Source: Mycobacterium sp.
Lineage (GTDB): Bacteria > Actinomycetota > Actinomycetes > Mycobacteriales > Mycobacteriaceae
Direction: 5' to 3'
DNA length: 64,000 nt
Assembly (NCBI GenBank): GCA_003987775.1
Contig: RXJD01000002.1
Location: 186,001-250,000, forward strand
Part shown: positions 39,212-48,232 of the stretch, piece after piece
Layout of the letters: each line of letters opens with the position of its first letter
How positions within the stretch are numbered: position 1 is the first letter of the stretch
Notes under the pieces: model-generated
Seen by the model: only the letters and a program-made list of their open reading frames with translations
The model's database searches: none
Told to the model about the DNA's origin: nothing
Translations under genes and position numbers: made by a program

Positions 39212-42200
39212 GGGAGGGCCCTAATCGGTCCTTGCCGGCTCCAGCCGGGCACTGTGGTCACACCTTGCTGGACGGTGGCTTCGGGGGCCTGGTCGGCGGG
39301 AACCAGCCGGTGATACTGCTCCACCGAACCCCAGTCGCGATACCAGTCGCCGCTCAGATAGGTCGAGATGGTCGACGTCCACAACAGACCCTGAGTGAAC
39401 ATGAACGGGCCGCCGGTCGAGGCGGACTGCCACAGGTTCGACGAGACGGCGGTCTGCTTGTGGTCGGGCAGGATGCGGTATTCCGGCAGCTCCGCGATAC
39501 CGAGGTGCTCGGAGAACGGCCGCTGACACGGGAAGTTGGCCGCCGTCGCGATGTCCATCAGCACCGGGGTCTGCGACCCGATGAGGCGCTGCAGCGATTC
39601 CAGCTCCGGCACCCGCGGCGGCGTGAACGCGAACCACTGCTCGGAGCTGAGGTTCGGGTCGTAGGCGACGATGCGGGCCACATTGGCTTCCGGCGGCGCC
39701 CAGGCGAACGGGAACCGCAGGTTGCGCCAGGCCGGCTGCGGGCCCAGGTCGATCGGGAACACCTCGCCCAGCGGCAGGGTGCTGCCGTCGGGTTTGGCCA
39801 CCCCCCACTGCAGCTTCAGCGACTGCCCGTACATGAAGTCGCCGTCCTCTTTGTACGACCAGATGGCCCCGGCGGCCGAGACCACCACCAGGGGCCGGTC
39901 CGGCCGGCGCGCGGGCAGCTGATACCACGCCGAGGTGGCGCGGGCCGCCAGGTTGTTCTCCCCGTAGCTGCCCATTACCGGCGTGCGGGCGGGGTCCAGA
40001 CCGAACGGCAGCGCGGCGTGCGAGCCGTTGACCCCGACCGGGCCCTTGCCGCCGGCGGTTCCCGCCGAGTCGGTGATGGCGGCGTTGGGCTTGTTCGGGG
40101 ACGCGTCGGAGTTGACGACGCCGGGCTTGCTCACCACCGGGTCGGATTTCAGGTCCTCACCGACCCCCTCGGGCTTGAAGCCCACCGGATTGACCCCGCC
40201 GAGCGGGCCGTCGGGGCCGAATTCCTGCCCCGGCACGGGTTGCAGCATTCCGGCGTTGGAGTCGGGTTCGGCGAGCACGTCGTCGGCCATCGCGCAGCTG
40301 GTCGGTGACAGCCCGGACTGCACGGCGGCCAGGTTGGCCTTGGCGGTGGTGTACAGCGGATAGCGGAACACCGCGCCCTTGGCCAGCGAACCGACCTCGC
40401 CCGCCACCATGATCACCGCCACCACCAGCAGCGGAGTCGACGCCAGCACCCGGTTACGCCGGTTGTTCTTGACCTCGGTGTGTCCGGCGTAGTCCATCCG
40501 GAAGTGGTACCAGGCGGCCAGCAGGCCGGTGAGGATCGACAGCATCAGGAACATCGTCGTCACCGGGTGGCTGGCGATGACGGGCTGGATGTCGTACCAC
40601 GGCACGCCGTAGTTGCCGACGTAGAACCAGCCGTTGATGCCGGACGTCGCCCAGGCCAGCACGAACAGCAGCGCGGTGACGTACAGCGCCAAATTGCGCC
40701 GACTGTGCAGGCCGATCCGCGCCACGGTGAAGGCGGTGAGACCGCCCAGCGCACCGGTCAGACCGGCGAAGGCGCCGAACTGGATGGCCCACTTGGTAGG
40801 CGTGAACGTCAGCAGGAGCAGGCCGATCGCGGTGGTGCCGATCAGCCGCCAGGCCGGTCCGCTGGCCAGCCCCGCCACCCGGCCGCGCCGCAGCAGCACG
40901 AACAGCATCCCGAACATGCACAGCAGCAGGACCAGGACGGAGAACCGCCGCGCCATCGACCCGTCGGCGTTGCTCTCGACGGTGAGGAAGTAGTAGCGCA
41001 GGAAGTCCTGGTACCACGCGATCGTCGGGCCGACCGTGTACTTGATCCGCGCCGACTCGGCCGCCGTGGCCAGCGTCTGGCTGTGGAACACCACCACCGT
41101 GATCAGCGACAACGACGCCGCCAGGGTGATCATCGGCGCCAGCCGGCCGTCGGTGGCCCGGCGGCGGCGGATCGTCTGGGCGATGGCGCGGGCACCCGTC
41201 AACAGCGGCGCCACCGCGATCAGCCCCTGCGGAGCCAGCGTCACGGTGAGCATCGCGACGATGATCGCGACGGCCGCCGGAGCCAGCCGTCCCAGCGCAA
41301 TGGACCGCTCCACCAGGATCCAGGTGACCATGACGCCCAGCGCGATCAGCGGCTCGGGGCGCAGGCCGTTGTTGAACGGTATCCACGCGGCCACGAACAC
41401 CGCCCCGGCCGTCCACACCGCCACCCGGTTCGCGCCGAGACCACCCCGCGCCGGGCCCAGCCGACGCAGCACGTAGTGGCTGATGAGCAGCCAGCAGACG
41501 ATGGCGGCCAGCGTCGCGGGAAGCCGCATCCACACGCTCGCGCTGCTGACCGACGCCATCCGGGACAGCACCCCGAAGTACCAGTCGAACGGTGCGTCGG
41601 TGGTGCCGAAGTAGCGGTAGTAGTCGACGTTGTAGCCGGCCTTCGGTGCCACCCGGGCGATGGTCAGGTTGTAGCCGTCATCGGAGGAGGTGGCGCCGAT
41701 GATGTGCCAGAGCAGCAGGGTTCCGATCACCACGAGGTCGGCGAGCCAGGTGGCGATGCCCGCCCTGATCTTCGGCAACCGCGGGCGCCAGCCGCGCAGT
41801 GTCTCGCCCCGGCTCAGCCGGTCCAGCGCCGCCAGCGCGGCGATGGCGCCGAGCACTGCGAGCGCGCCCAGCACCATCGCGAGCGTCTTGAGGGCGGTGG
41901 GCCGCAGGATGAACCGGGTGTCGACGTCGACTTTCGCGGAGAGCCCTGGCTGTGCGGGCACCTTGAGGTCGGTGAAAATCCCGCCGACCTGCGGCTTCTT
42001 CTCAGGGTCGAGCCGCCCGGCGGCGCCCGGGATGCCGACGAAGTCCGCTCCCGCGCCGCCCGCGTCGGCCCAGACGTGCAGCACGCTGCATCCGCCGGCC
42101 GCGATCTTGGCGCGGGGAGCCACCGCGGCGACGGTGTCGCGGAACGCGACGACGACGGAGTCTTTGTTCGCGCGGACGAACAGACCGTGCTTGCCGGTCT

Positions 42201-42495
42201 GGAAGCCGTCGGAGGGGAGCGTGGAGACCACCAGACCGCCGCTGGCCGGCAGCGTCGCGATGGCCGAGCAGGGAATCGAGATGTCCAGGTCGCGCGGCGC
42301 TCCTGACACCAACGGCGCCGTGATCTGGCTGATGTTGCCGTCCGGGGCGTTGCCCTGCGGCCACAGGATGGCCGCCGTGGTCTGCCGCACCGGAAGCAGC
42401 GGAACCAGCAGGCACAACAGCAGACCGGCGATGCCGGAGACGACGGCTGCTAACCGGGCGATCCGGTGGGACCGCTGATTACCGTCGGGGGACAC
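39208..42495 (-). CDS. embA: Arabinosyltransferase EmbA
   Basis: Partner of EmbB in making the branched arabinan terminus of arabinogalactan. 1095 residues, GT-C fold. The start [20 protein letters not shown] matches the H37Rv N-terminus. [20 protein letters not shown] carries the catalytic-type aspartates, followed by [16 protein letters not shown] and [17 protein letters not shown]. The C-terminal soluble part contains the SWYQLP- and [12 protein letters not shown]-type carbohydrate-binding blocks. GTG is the start; TACGAT eight bases upstream suggests a leaderless transcript. Unlike H37Rv, where embC directly precedes embA, here embR and a diguanylate cyclase lie between them in opposite orientation, so embAB must have its own promoter. 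Confidence 0.97.
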   Translation of the reverse strand: MSPDGNQRSHRIARLAAVVSGIAGLLLCLLVPLLPVRQTTAAILWPQGNAPDGNISQITAPLVSGAPRDLDISIPCSAIATLPASGGLVVSTLPSDGFQTGKHGLFVRANKDSVVVAFRDTVAAVAPRAKIAAGGCSVLHVWADAGGAGADFVGIPGAAGRLDPEKKPQVGGIFTDLKVPAQPGLSAKVDVDTRFILRPTALKTLAMVLGALAVLGAIAALAALDRLSRGETLRGWRPRLPKIRAGIATWLADLVVIGTLLLWHIIGATSSDDGYNLTIARVAPKAGYNVDYYRYFGTTDAPFDWYFGVLSRMASVSSASVWMRLPATLAAIVCWLLISHYVLRRLGPARGGLGANRVAVWTAGAVFVAAWIPFNNGLRPEPLIALGVMVTWILVERSIALGRLAPAAVAIIVAMLTVTLAPQGLIAVAPLLTGARAIAQTIRRRRATDGRLAPMITLAASLSLITVVVFHSQTLATAAESARIKYTVGPTIAWYQDFLRYYFLTVESNADGSMARRFSVLVLLLCMFGMLFVLLRRGRVAGLASGPAWRLIGTTAIGLLLLTFTPTKWAIQFGAFAGLTGALGGLTAFTVARIGLHSRRNLALYVTALLFVLAWATSGINGWFYVGNYGVPWYDIQPVIASHPVTTMFLMLSILTGLLAAWYHFRMDYAGHTEVKNNRRNRVLASTPLLVVAVIMVAGEVGSLAKGAVFRYPLYTTAKANLAAVQSGLSPTSCAMADDVLAEPDSNAGMLQPVPGQEFGPDGPLGGVNPVGFKPEGVGEDLKSDPVVSKPGVVNSDASPNKPNAAITDSAGTAGGKGPVGVNGSHAALPFGLDPARTPVMGSYGENNLAARATSAWYQLPARRPDRPLVVVSAAGAIWSYKEDGDFMYGQSLKLQWGVAKPDGSTLPLGEVFPIDLGPQPAWRNLRFPFAWAPPEANVARIVAYDPNLSSEQWFAFTPPRVPELESLQRLIGSQTPVLMDIATAANFPCQRPFSEHLGIAELPEYRILPDHKQTAVSSNLWQSASTGGPFMFTQGLLWTSTISTYLSGDWYRDWGSVEQYHRLVPADQAPEATVQQGVTTVPGWSRQGPIRALP

Positions 42496-42503
42496 GAGGC
42501 TCG

Positions 42504-42509
42504 ATCGTA
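42504..42509 (-). promoter_or_regulatory. -10 hexamer TACGAT upstream of embA
   Basis: On the minus strand TACGAT is followed by eight bases and the embA GTG, with no strong ribosome site. The 260-base divergent spacer to embR (42496-42755) would also hold the EmbR operator and the embR promoter; no operator could be recognised by eye. Confidence 0.4.
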
Positions 42510-42755
42510 GGCGACGCGACTGAGTGGTCTTCGGATGCGGGGCCGGGGTTCAGCCTCCGGAGTTGCCTTTCGGGGCTGGGGCGCCGGCCGGTCCGTCGAT
42601 TCGCAGGCGACGCTGCCGAAGCCGCGGATTCCGCGCATTTGCCGCCGCCGCCACACCGAAATGGTGGGGCTTTGCCAAACGGGACGCCCGCAGAGGTCAC
42701 AATATTGCCGGAGAACTAGCCAGGACTCTTGATCTCCCGGAAGGCTGGCAGCGCG

Positions 42756-43880
42756 ATGACGAACTCCGGTCTCGGGTTTGGTGTGCTCGGGCCGCTGCAA
42801 CTGTCGGTGGACGGCGTACCGGTATCGGTCGGCCCCGCCAAGCAGCGGGCGGTGCTCGCGATGCTGTTGATCAATCGCAACCGGCCGGTGTCGGTCGATT
42901 CGCTGATCGACGCGGTGTGGGACGGATCCCCGGTGCCGGCGGCCCGGACCAGCATCCAATCCCACATCTCCAACCTGCGGCGGCTGTTGCGTGACGGGGG
43001 CGTTGACCCGGTCCGCGTACTGGCGAGCGCCCCGCCGGGCTACCAGTTGAATGTGACGGACTCCGATTACGACCTGGGCCGGTTCGCCGCCGCCAAGGCC
43101 GCTGGAGTCGAGGCCGCGGCCGCCGGCCGGTTCGAGGAGGCGAGCAGTCACCTGTCCGCGGCGCTGGCCGAATGGCGCGGCCCGGTCCTCGATGACCTGC
43201 GTGACTTCGACTTCGTGGCTCCCTTCGCCACCAAATGCCTCGAAGACAAGGTCGCCGCGCACAGTGCTCGCGCCGAGGCCGAGATCGCTTGCGGGCGTGC
43301 CGATGCCGTGATCGGTGAGCTGGAGGCGCTGGCTGCCGAACATCCCTACCGCGAGCCGCTGTGGGCGCAGCTCATCACGGCCTACTACGTCACCGAGCGC
43401 CAGTCCGATGCCCTCGGCGCCTATCGGCAGTTGAAGACGGCGCTGGCCGAGGGGCTGGGTATCGATCCCGGGCCGACGGTCAGCGACCTGCACGAACGGA
43501 TCCTGCGCCAGGAGCCCATCGTCACCAAGCAGGCGGTCAAGAGCACCCGCAAGCGCAGCCGGATCGACACCAGGACCACGCTGTCGACGTCAGTGGCCGC
43601 GGGGTTGCGGGACCGCTTCGGACGCACCTACCAGCTCAAGGGCGCGACCACCCGTATCGGGCGGTTGAACGACAACGACATCGTGCTCGACGACAACGAC
43701 GTCAGCCGCCACCACGCCGTCATCGCGGACACCGGATCAGGCTTCGTGATCACCGACCTGCGCTCGACCAACGGTGTCGAGGTACGGGGTGAACTGATCC
43801 GGGGGAGCACCACGCTGTCCCACGGCGACAGCGTCTGCATCGGCGGATGCGAGTTCGTCTTCGAGATCCGGCCTGTCTGA
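42756..43880 (+). CDS. embR: EmbR-type transcriptional regulator
   Basis: 374-residue regulator with three domains: OmpR-type winged helix (about 1-95, FGVLGPLQLSVDGVPVSVGP, KQRAVLAMLLINRNRPVSVD), bacterial transcriptional activation domain (about 100-260) and FHA domain (about 285-365). FHA phosphopeptide residues are present: TRIGRLNDNDIVLD, DVSRHHAVI and LRSTNGVEV. In M. tuberculosis EmbR is phosphorylated by PknH and activates embCAB, but lies elsewhere; in M. avium embR is next to embAB, as here. ATG 42756 (GGAAGG eleven bases upstream) is chosen over TTG 42729. It is divergent from embA and followed after 21 bases by the diguanylate cyclase gene. Confidence 0.93.
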   Translation: MTNSGLGFGVLGPLQLSVDGVPVSVGPAKQRAVLAMLLINRNRPVSVDSLIDAVWDGSPVPAARTSIQSHISNLRRLLRDGGVDPVRVLASAPPGYQLNVTDSDYDLGRFAAAKAAGVEAAAAGRFEEASSHLSAALAEWRGPVLDDLRDFDFVAPFATKCLEDKVAAHSARAEAEIACGRADAVIGELEALAAEHPYREPLWAQLITAYYVTERQSDALGAYRQLKTALAEGLGIDPGPTVSDLHERILRQEPIVTKQAVKSTRKRSRIDTRTTLSTSVAAGLRDRFGRTYQLKGATTRIGRLNDNDIVLDDNDVSRHHAVIADTGSGFVITDLRSTNGVEVRGELIRGSTTLSHGDSVCIGGCEFVFEIRPV

Positions 43881-43901
43881 GATCACGGGAAGGTCCGGGG
43901 C

Positions 43902-44969
43902 GTGGGCAGGCGGGAATATCGTTTTGCGACGGAGGCGCTGCGCGAGGGTCGGATGACGCGGGCGTTCACCACGGTGGTCGCCGGGGCCTGCTTCGTCGCG
44001 GCCGGTCTGCTGGTGGCCGTCCAGTTTCATCCGGCCCGTCCCGTGGGCGTGGTCGCCAAGTCGGTGCACATCGTCGCGATGGTTACCGCCGTGGGTTACG
44101 GGATGCGCTGGCTGTTCGGCCGGTTCCCCGGTTACCGGCAAGCCGTGGTGTTCGTCGTGTGGGCGGACTGCGCGGCCGCGTTCGGCGCGGCGGCTCTGTC
44201 CGAAACCGGCGCGCGGCTCTGCGCGACGTTGTATCTGGGCATCGTCGGCATCTTCGCCGCTTTCCTGCTGGGGGCACGAATCCTCTACGCGCACTGTGTC
44301 TTCGGTGCCCTGGTGATCGGTTCCATCACGGCCTGGGCGGTGGCCGAGCAGCATGCGGGGTTGTTCGACCTGTTCGTCTTCTACATGCCCGCCCTGGCCT
44401 GGGTGGTGGCGGTGCCGCTGGGAGGTCTGGCGCTCATCGAAGGCGGGCGGCGCGCGATCGGGAGAACCGCGCGCTCGGCGCGGTACGACCCGCTGACCGG
44501 ACTGCGCAACCGGCGCGGGCTGTACGCCGCGATCGAAGTCGCCGTGCGGCGGCTCGCCCCGTCGGCGATGGTGGTCGTGGCGGTATGCGACATCGACCGC
44601 TTCAAGGCTCTCAACGATGCGCACGGCCACGTGGTCGGTGACACCGCCCTGATCGAGATGGCGAAGGAACTGCGGGCCCTGGCGCGACCGGACGAGATCA
44701 CCGCCCGGATCGGGGGCGACGAACTGGTGCTCGTGGTGTTCGGCAGCGGGGGCGATGTGTCAGAAGTCGTCGACCGCCTGATGCCGTTGGCCCGGGTGGA
44801 GATCGGCGCGCTGGCGCTCACCGCGAGCATCGGGGTCGCAACGCAGGTCGCCGGTGATCGCTATTTCTCGATCGACGACGTGCTGCGGCATGCCGACGCT
44901 GCGATGTACGAGGCCAAACGGTCCGGCGGCGCGACGTGTGTCATCCACCAGCCGATGGACCGGATTTAG
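43902..44969 (+). CDS. Membrane GGDEF protein, probable diguanylate cyclase
   Basis: 355 residues. An N-terminal half with about six membrane helices (residues 20-185) is followed by a GGDEF domain (about 195-350): RYDPLTGLRNRRGLYAAIE, VCDIDRFKALNDAHGHVVGD with the metal aspartate, ARIGGDELVLVV and DVLRHADAAMYEAKRSG. The active-site loop is GGDEL (271-275), so the last position is Leu rather than Phe; the GGDE core is intact and activity is plausible. No RxxD inhibitory site was seen just before the loop. Such enzymes make cyclic di-GMP. The GTG has GGAAGG upstream, 21 bases after embR, so the two form one operon. Its stop overlaps that of the convergent embC. Confidence 0.9.
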   Translation: MGRREYRFATEALREGRMTRAFTTVVAGACFVAAGLLVAVQFHPARPVGVVAKSVHIVAMVTAVGYGMRWLFGRFPGYRQAVVFVVWADCAAAFGAAALSETGARLCATLYLGIVGIFAAFLLGARILYAHCVFGALVIGSITAWAVAEQHAGLFDLFVFYMPALAWVVAVPLGGLALIEGGRRAIGRTARSARYDPLTGLRNRRGLYAAIEVAVRRLAPSAMVVVAVCDIDRFKALNDAHGHVVGDTALIEMAKELRALARPDEITARIGGDELVLVVFGSGGDVSEVVDRLMPLARVEIGALALTASIGVATQVAGDRYFSIDDVLRHADAAMYEAKRSGGATCVIHQPMDRI

Positions 44970-47900
44970 CTCTTGCGCAGCGGCGCCGGATCCCACAACC
45001 CGCTGCGCGTGACGGTGCCCAGTTCCAGCTGGGCGGGCGCGGCATCGGGGTAGAACGGCGTCAGCCGCTGCAGCGCACCCCAGTCCCGGAACCAGTCGTC
45101 CTTGAGGTAGCTGGCCACTGTGGTCGCGTGTGTCAGCAGTTCGGTGATGCCCAGCGGGCCGCCGCCCAGATTGTCCATCACCGGCGAATTGGCCTCGGCG
45201 CCGAAGCGGTCGGGCAGGATGCGCCATTTGGGTGTCTCGTCGACCCCGTTCTGATGGCCGAACGGCCGCTGACACGGGAACGCCAGCCCCACCAGCCAGT
45301 CCAGGAATACCGGGTCCTTCGAGCCCACCACGTCCTGCAAGGTGCGCAGCTGCGGCACCCGTGGCGGGGTGAGGCCGATCCAGTGCTGCGGGGCCAGATC
45401 GTCGTCGTCGGCCACCAAACGGATCTGGGTTGCGGAGTCGGGGATGGCCGACAGCGGCGCGCGCAGGTTGCGCCACGCCGGAGAAGCCCCGACGTCAGCG
45501 AATCCCATTGAACCGCTGTGCTTTCCGGCAGCGGCCTCCTCGTCGGTGGCCCACTGCACCTGAACCTCGCGGGCGTCGAACCGGCCCGCCGCCGTCACCA
45601 CCAGCAGTGGTGTCTTATGCCGTTCATCTTTGGCCGGCAGCCGGTACCAGCCCGACCGCAACATCGCCGGCACCTGGATACCGGCCCGCCAGCTGCCCAG
45701 CACCGGGGTGCGGGCCGGATCGAGGTTGAACGGCAATCGCGCCCGGGAGCCGTTGATGCCCGGTGCGGCGGTGGTGCCGCCCTCGGTGCCGGCCTCGGTG
45801 CCGGTGATCACCCCGTCCTCGTTGGCGAAATTGCGGTCACCCGGACGCTCCATCACCGGGTCGGCCGAAACGTCGGCCGGAATCCCGTTGGGAGTGAACG
45901 CTTCCGAGAGGCCCGCGCCCAGTGCGTCGCCCACCGGGGCGGACACCGGCGCCAACATCCCGGCTTCGGGATCCAGTTCGACCAGGACGTCCTCGGCCAG
46001 CCCACAGGTCTTACCGGTCTTGAAACCAACCGCAGCCTGCAGGTTCGACCGTCCCACCGACCACGCCGGATACTGGAAGATCATCGCCTGGGTCAGCGAC
46101 ACGACCTCCATCAAAACCAGCAACCAGGTGGCAATAGCCAACGGGGACTGCAGAATTCGTGACAGGCGGGCGCCGAACCGGGTCCGGGGTGGTCCGTCGT
46201 CGTTGCTGGCGACGAAGTGGAACCACGCCGCGATCAACAGCACGATCACCGTCAGCTCGAGCAGCGCGGTGGTGAGCGACCAGCGCCACTTGGGGAACGA
46301 ATTAGACCACGGCACACCGAAATTGGACACATACCACCAGCCGTTGACGCTGGCGAACGACATGGCCATCACGAACAGGACGGCGGCGGCGAACACGGTG
46401 CGGTTTCGCCGCGATCGCATCGCCGCGCCGGTCACCGCCACCGCCGCCAACGCCCCCAATGACCCCGCGAGGCCGGCGAACACGCCGAAGTGGTGGGTCC
46501 ATTTCGTCGGGGTGAACATCATCGCCAGAAACGAGATGATGGTGATGCCGATGATGCGGCGGCTCGGCCCGGCCGCGGTACCCGGAATCCGCCCCTTGCG
46601 TAACGAGATTGCCACCGCGATCGCCAGTGCGAGGATCAGCGCCAGCACCGCGAACCGGCGCGCCACCGACCCGTCGGGGCTGGGCATGAACAGCCGCTCG
46701 TAACGGATGTGTTCGTCGAACCACTTCAGGCTGGGGCCGACGGCTTGCTTGAGGAAGGTGGCCTGGGCTTCGCCGGCCAACGTCTGGTCCCGGAAGATCA
46801 GGATCGCGGTGACGGTGGTGGCCGCCAGGATCGGCGCTATCAGCGGCAGCAGGCCGAACTGTTTGGAGCGACGATGCAGGATGGTCCGCAACGGGCCGAT
46901 CGCCACCAGCAGGGCACCGATGGACGCGATGCCCGTGGGGCCGGAGAACAGGGTCAGCGCGCCGAGGATGCACGCCGCGGCCACCGGCAGCAGCCGGCTG
47001 GTGGCCACCGCCCGCTCCACCGAGCACCAGGTGAGCAGGATGCCCAGGGCGATGATCGGCTCGGGCCGCAGGCCGTTGTTCAGGGGCAGCCAGACCGCCA
47101 GGAACATCCCGGCCGCCGTCCATGCCGCGGCCCGGCTCTTCTTGACGGAGTGACCCAGCCGGGGGATGACCTCGCGGCTGATCACCCACCAGCACGTCAG
47201 CGCCATCAGCAGGGTCGGCAGCCGCATCCAGACGCTGGCCGTGGTGACATGCGCCCACATCGCCAGCAGGTCGTAATACCAGCCGAACGGTGCCTCGGGC
47301 GTGCCGAACCAGCGGTAGTAGTTCGCCATGTAGCCGGCGTGTTCGGACACCCGGGCCATGGTCAGGATGTAGCCGTCGTCGGAGGTGTTGGCGCCGACGA
47401 AGTGCCACCAGACCAGCACCGCGATCACCAGTGCGTCCAGCCCGCCCACCGACCACCAGCGCGACGGCAGGAAGCGGCGGTGCCGGGTGCCGTCGGCGGT
47501 GTCCAGCACGTGCAGCGCGATGAGGGAGGCGGCGGTCAGCAGCACCCCGAGGATCATCGCGGCCATCTTCAGCGTCGTCGGGCTGCTGCTGTAGCGGGTG
47601 TCGACGGTCGCGGTGAAGCTCAGGCCGGGCGGCGTCGGACCGGCCAGGTCGGTGAACACCCCGACGATCTGCGGCCGGAAGTCATAGCCGCTCTTTTCCC
47701 CGCGCAGCGGTGCGCCGGGATGCTCGGTGGTCGGGCCCTGTTTGAGGCCGACGAACTCACCGATGACGCGGTCGGCGTGGGCGGTGAAGGTCAGTCGCTG
47801 ACAGTCCGGGCCCAGCACTTGACTCAGCGGCGCCGCCACCACGGGGACGTTGCGCACGATCAGCACCAGGTCGTCGTTCACGCGCTGCAGCAGCAGCCCG

Positions 47901-48232
47901 CGATCGACCGCTTTGGGGGCCTGTTTGGGCACCGTTGACAGCAGCACGGTCTTGCCGGCGTTCTGCGGCCCGGCCAATCCCGCGGCGGCCTGGCACGGGA
48001 CGCTGATGTTCAGGTCGGTGGCCACGTAGCTGATCAGCGGCGCTTCGACGCTGCCGTAGGTGCCGTTCTGCGGCCAGTTGAGTTGGGCGGTGGTCTGGTT
48101 GACCGGCAGCAGCGGGGTCGCCAGCGCCAGCGCTGCCCCCAGCAGTCCGGCGATGACGGCCACGAGTCGAGCGATCCGGTAGTTTGCTCCCGCATCGTCC
48201 ACGGAGGTAGATGGTAATTGTTCGGTCGCCAT
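44966..48232 (-). CDS. embC: Arabinosyltransferase EmbC
   Basis: GT-C arabinosyltransferase that extends the arabinan of lipoarabinomannan. Starting at ATG 48232 ([13 protein letters not shown]) it has 1088 residues. ANTSDDGYILTMARVSEHAG carries the catalytic aspartate, then YMANYYRWFGTPEAPFGWYY and [17 protein letters not shown]. The C-terminal part includes NFANEDGVITGTEAGTEGG and TPPRVPQLRTLQDVVG blocks typical of EmbC. The start codon shares one base with the aftA stop (TGATG), so the two are coupled. The frame extends another 69 codons upstream but this is inside aftA and is not used. Its 3' end meets the diguanylate cyclase gene tail to tail. Confidence 0.97.
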   Translation of the reverse strand: MATEQLPSTSVDDAGANYRIARLVAVIAGLLGAALALATPLLPVNQTTAQLNWPQNGTYGSVEAPLISYVATDLNISVPCQAAAGLAGPQNAGKTVLLSTVPKQAPKAVDRGLLLQRVNDDLVLIVRNVPVVAAPLSQVLGPDCQRLTFTAHADRVIGEFVGLKQGPTTEHPGAPLRGEKSGYDFRPQIVGVFTDLAGPTPPGLSFTATVDTRYSSSPTTLKMAAMILGVLLTAASLIALHVLDTADGTRHRRFLPSRWWSVGGLDALVIAVLVWWHFVGANTSDDGYILTMARVSEHAGYMANYYRWFGTPEAPFGWYYDLLAMWAHVTTASVWMRLPTLLMALTCWWVISREVIPRLGHSVKKSRAAAWTAAGMFLAVWLPLNNGLRPEPIIALGILLTWCSVERAVATSRLLPVAAACILGALTLFSGPTGIASIGALLVAIGPLRTILHRRSKQFGLLPLIAPILAATTVTAILIFRDQTLAGEAQATFLKQAVGPSLKWFDEHIRYERLFMPSPDGSVARRFAVLALILALAIAVAISLRKGRIPGTAAGPSRRIIGITIISFLAMMFTPTKWTHHFGVFAGLAGSLGALAAVAVTGAAMRSRRNRTVFAAAVLFVMAMSFASVNGWWYVSNFGVPWSNSFPKWRWSLTTALLELTVIVLLIAAWFHFVASNDDGPPRTRFGARLSRILQSPLAIATWLLVLMEVVSLTQAMIFQYPAWSVGRSNLQAAVGFKTGKTCGLAEDVLVELDPEAGMLAPVSAPVGDALGAGLSEAFTPNGIPADVSADPVMERPGDRNFANEDGVITGTEAGTEGGTTAAPGINGSRARLPFNLDPARTPVLGSWRAGIQVPAMLRSGWYRLPAKDERHKTPLLVVTAAGRFDAREVQVQWATDEEAAAGKHSGSMGFADVGASPAWRNLRAPLSAIPDSATQIRLVADDDDLAPQHWIGLTPPRVPQLRTLQDVVGSKDPVFLDWLVGLAFPCQRPFGHQNGVDETPKWRILPDRFGAEANSPVMDNLGGGPLGITELLTHATTVASYLKDDWFRDWGALQRLTPFYPDAAPAQLELGTVTRSGLWDPAPLRKS

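Noticed and set aside
37145-39313. A 722-codon open frame opposite embB
   Set aside because: Low-complexity His/Gln/Arg/Asp product, no homology, fully antisense to the conserved embB.
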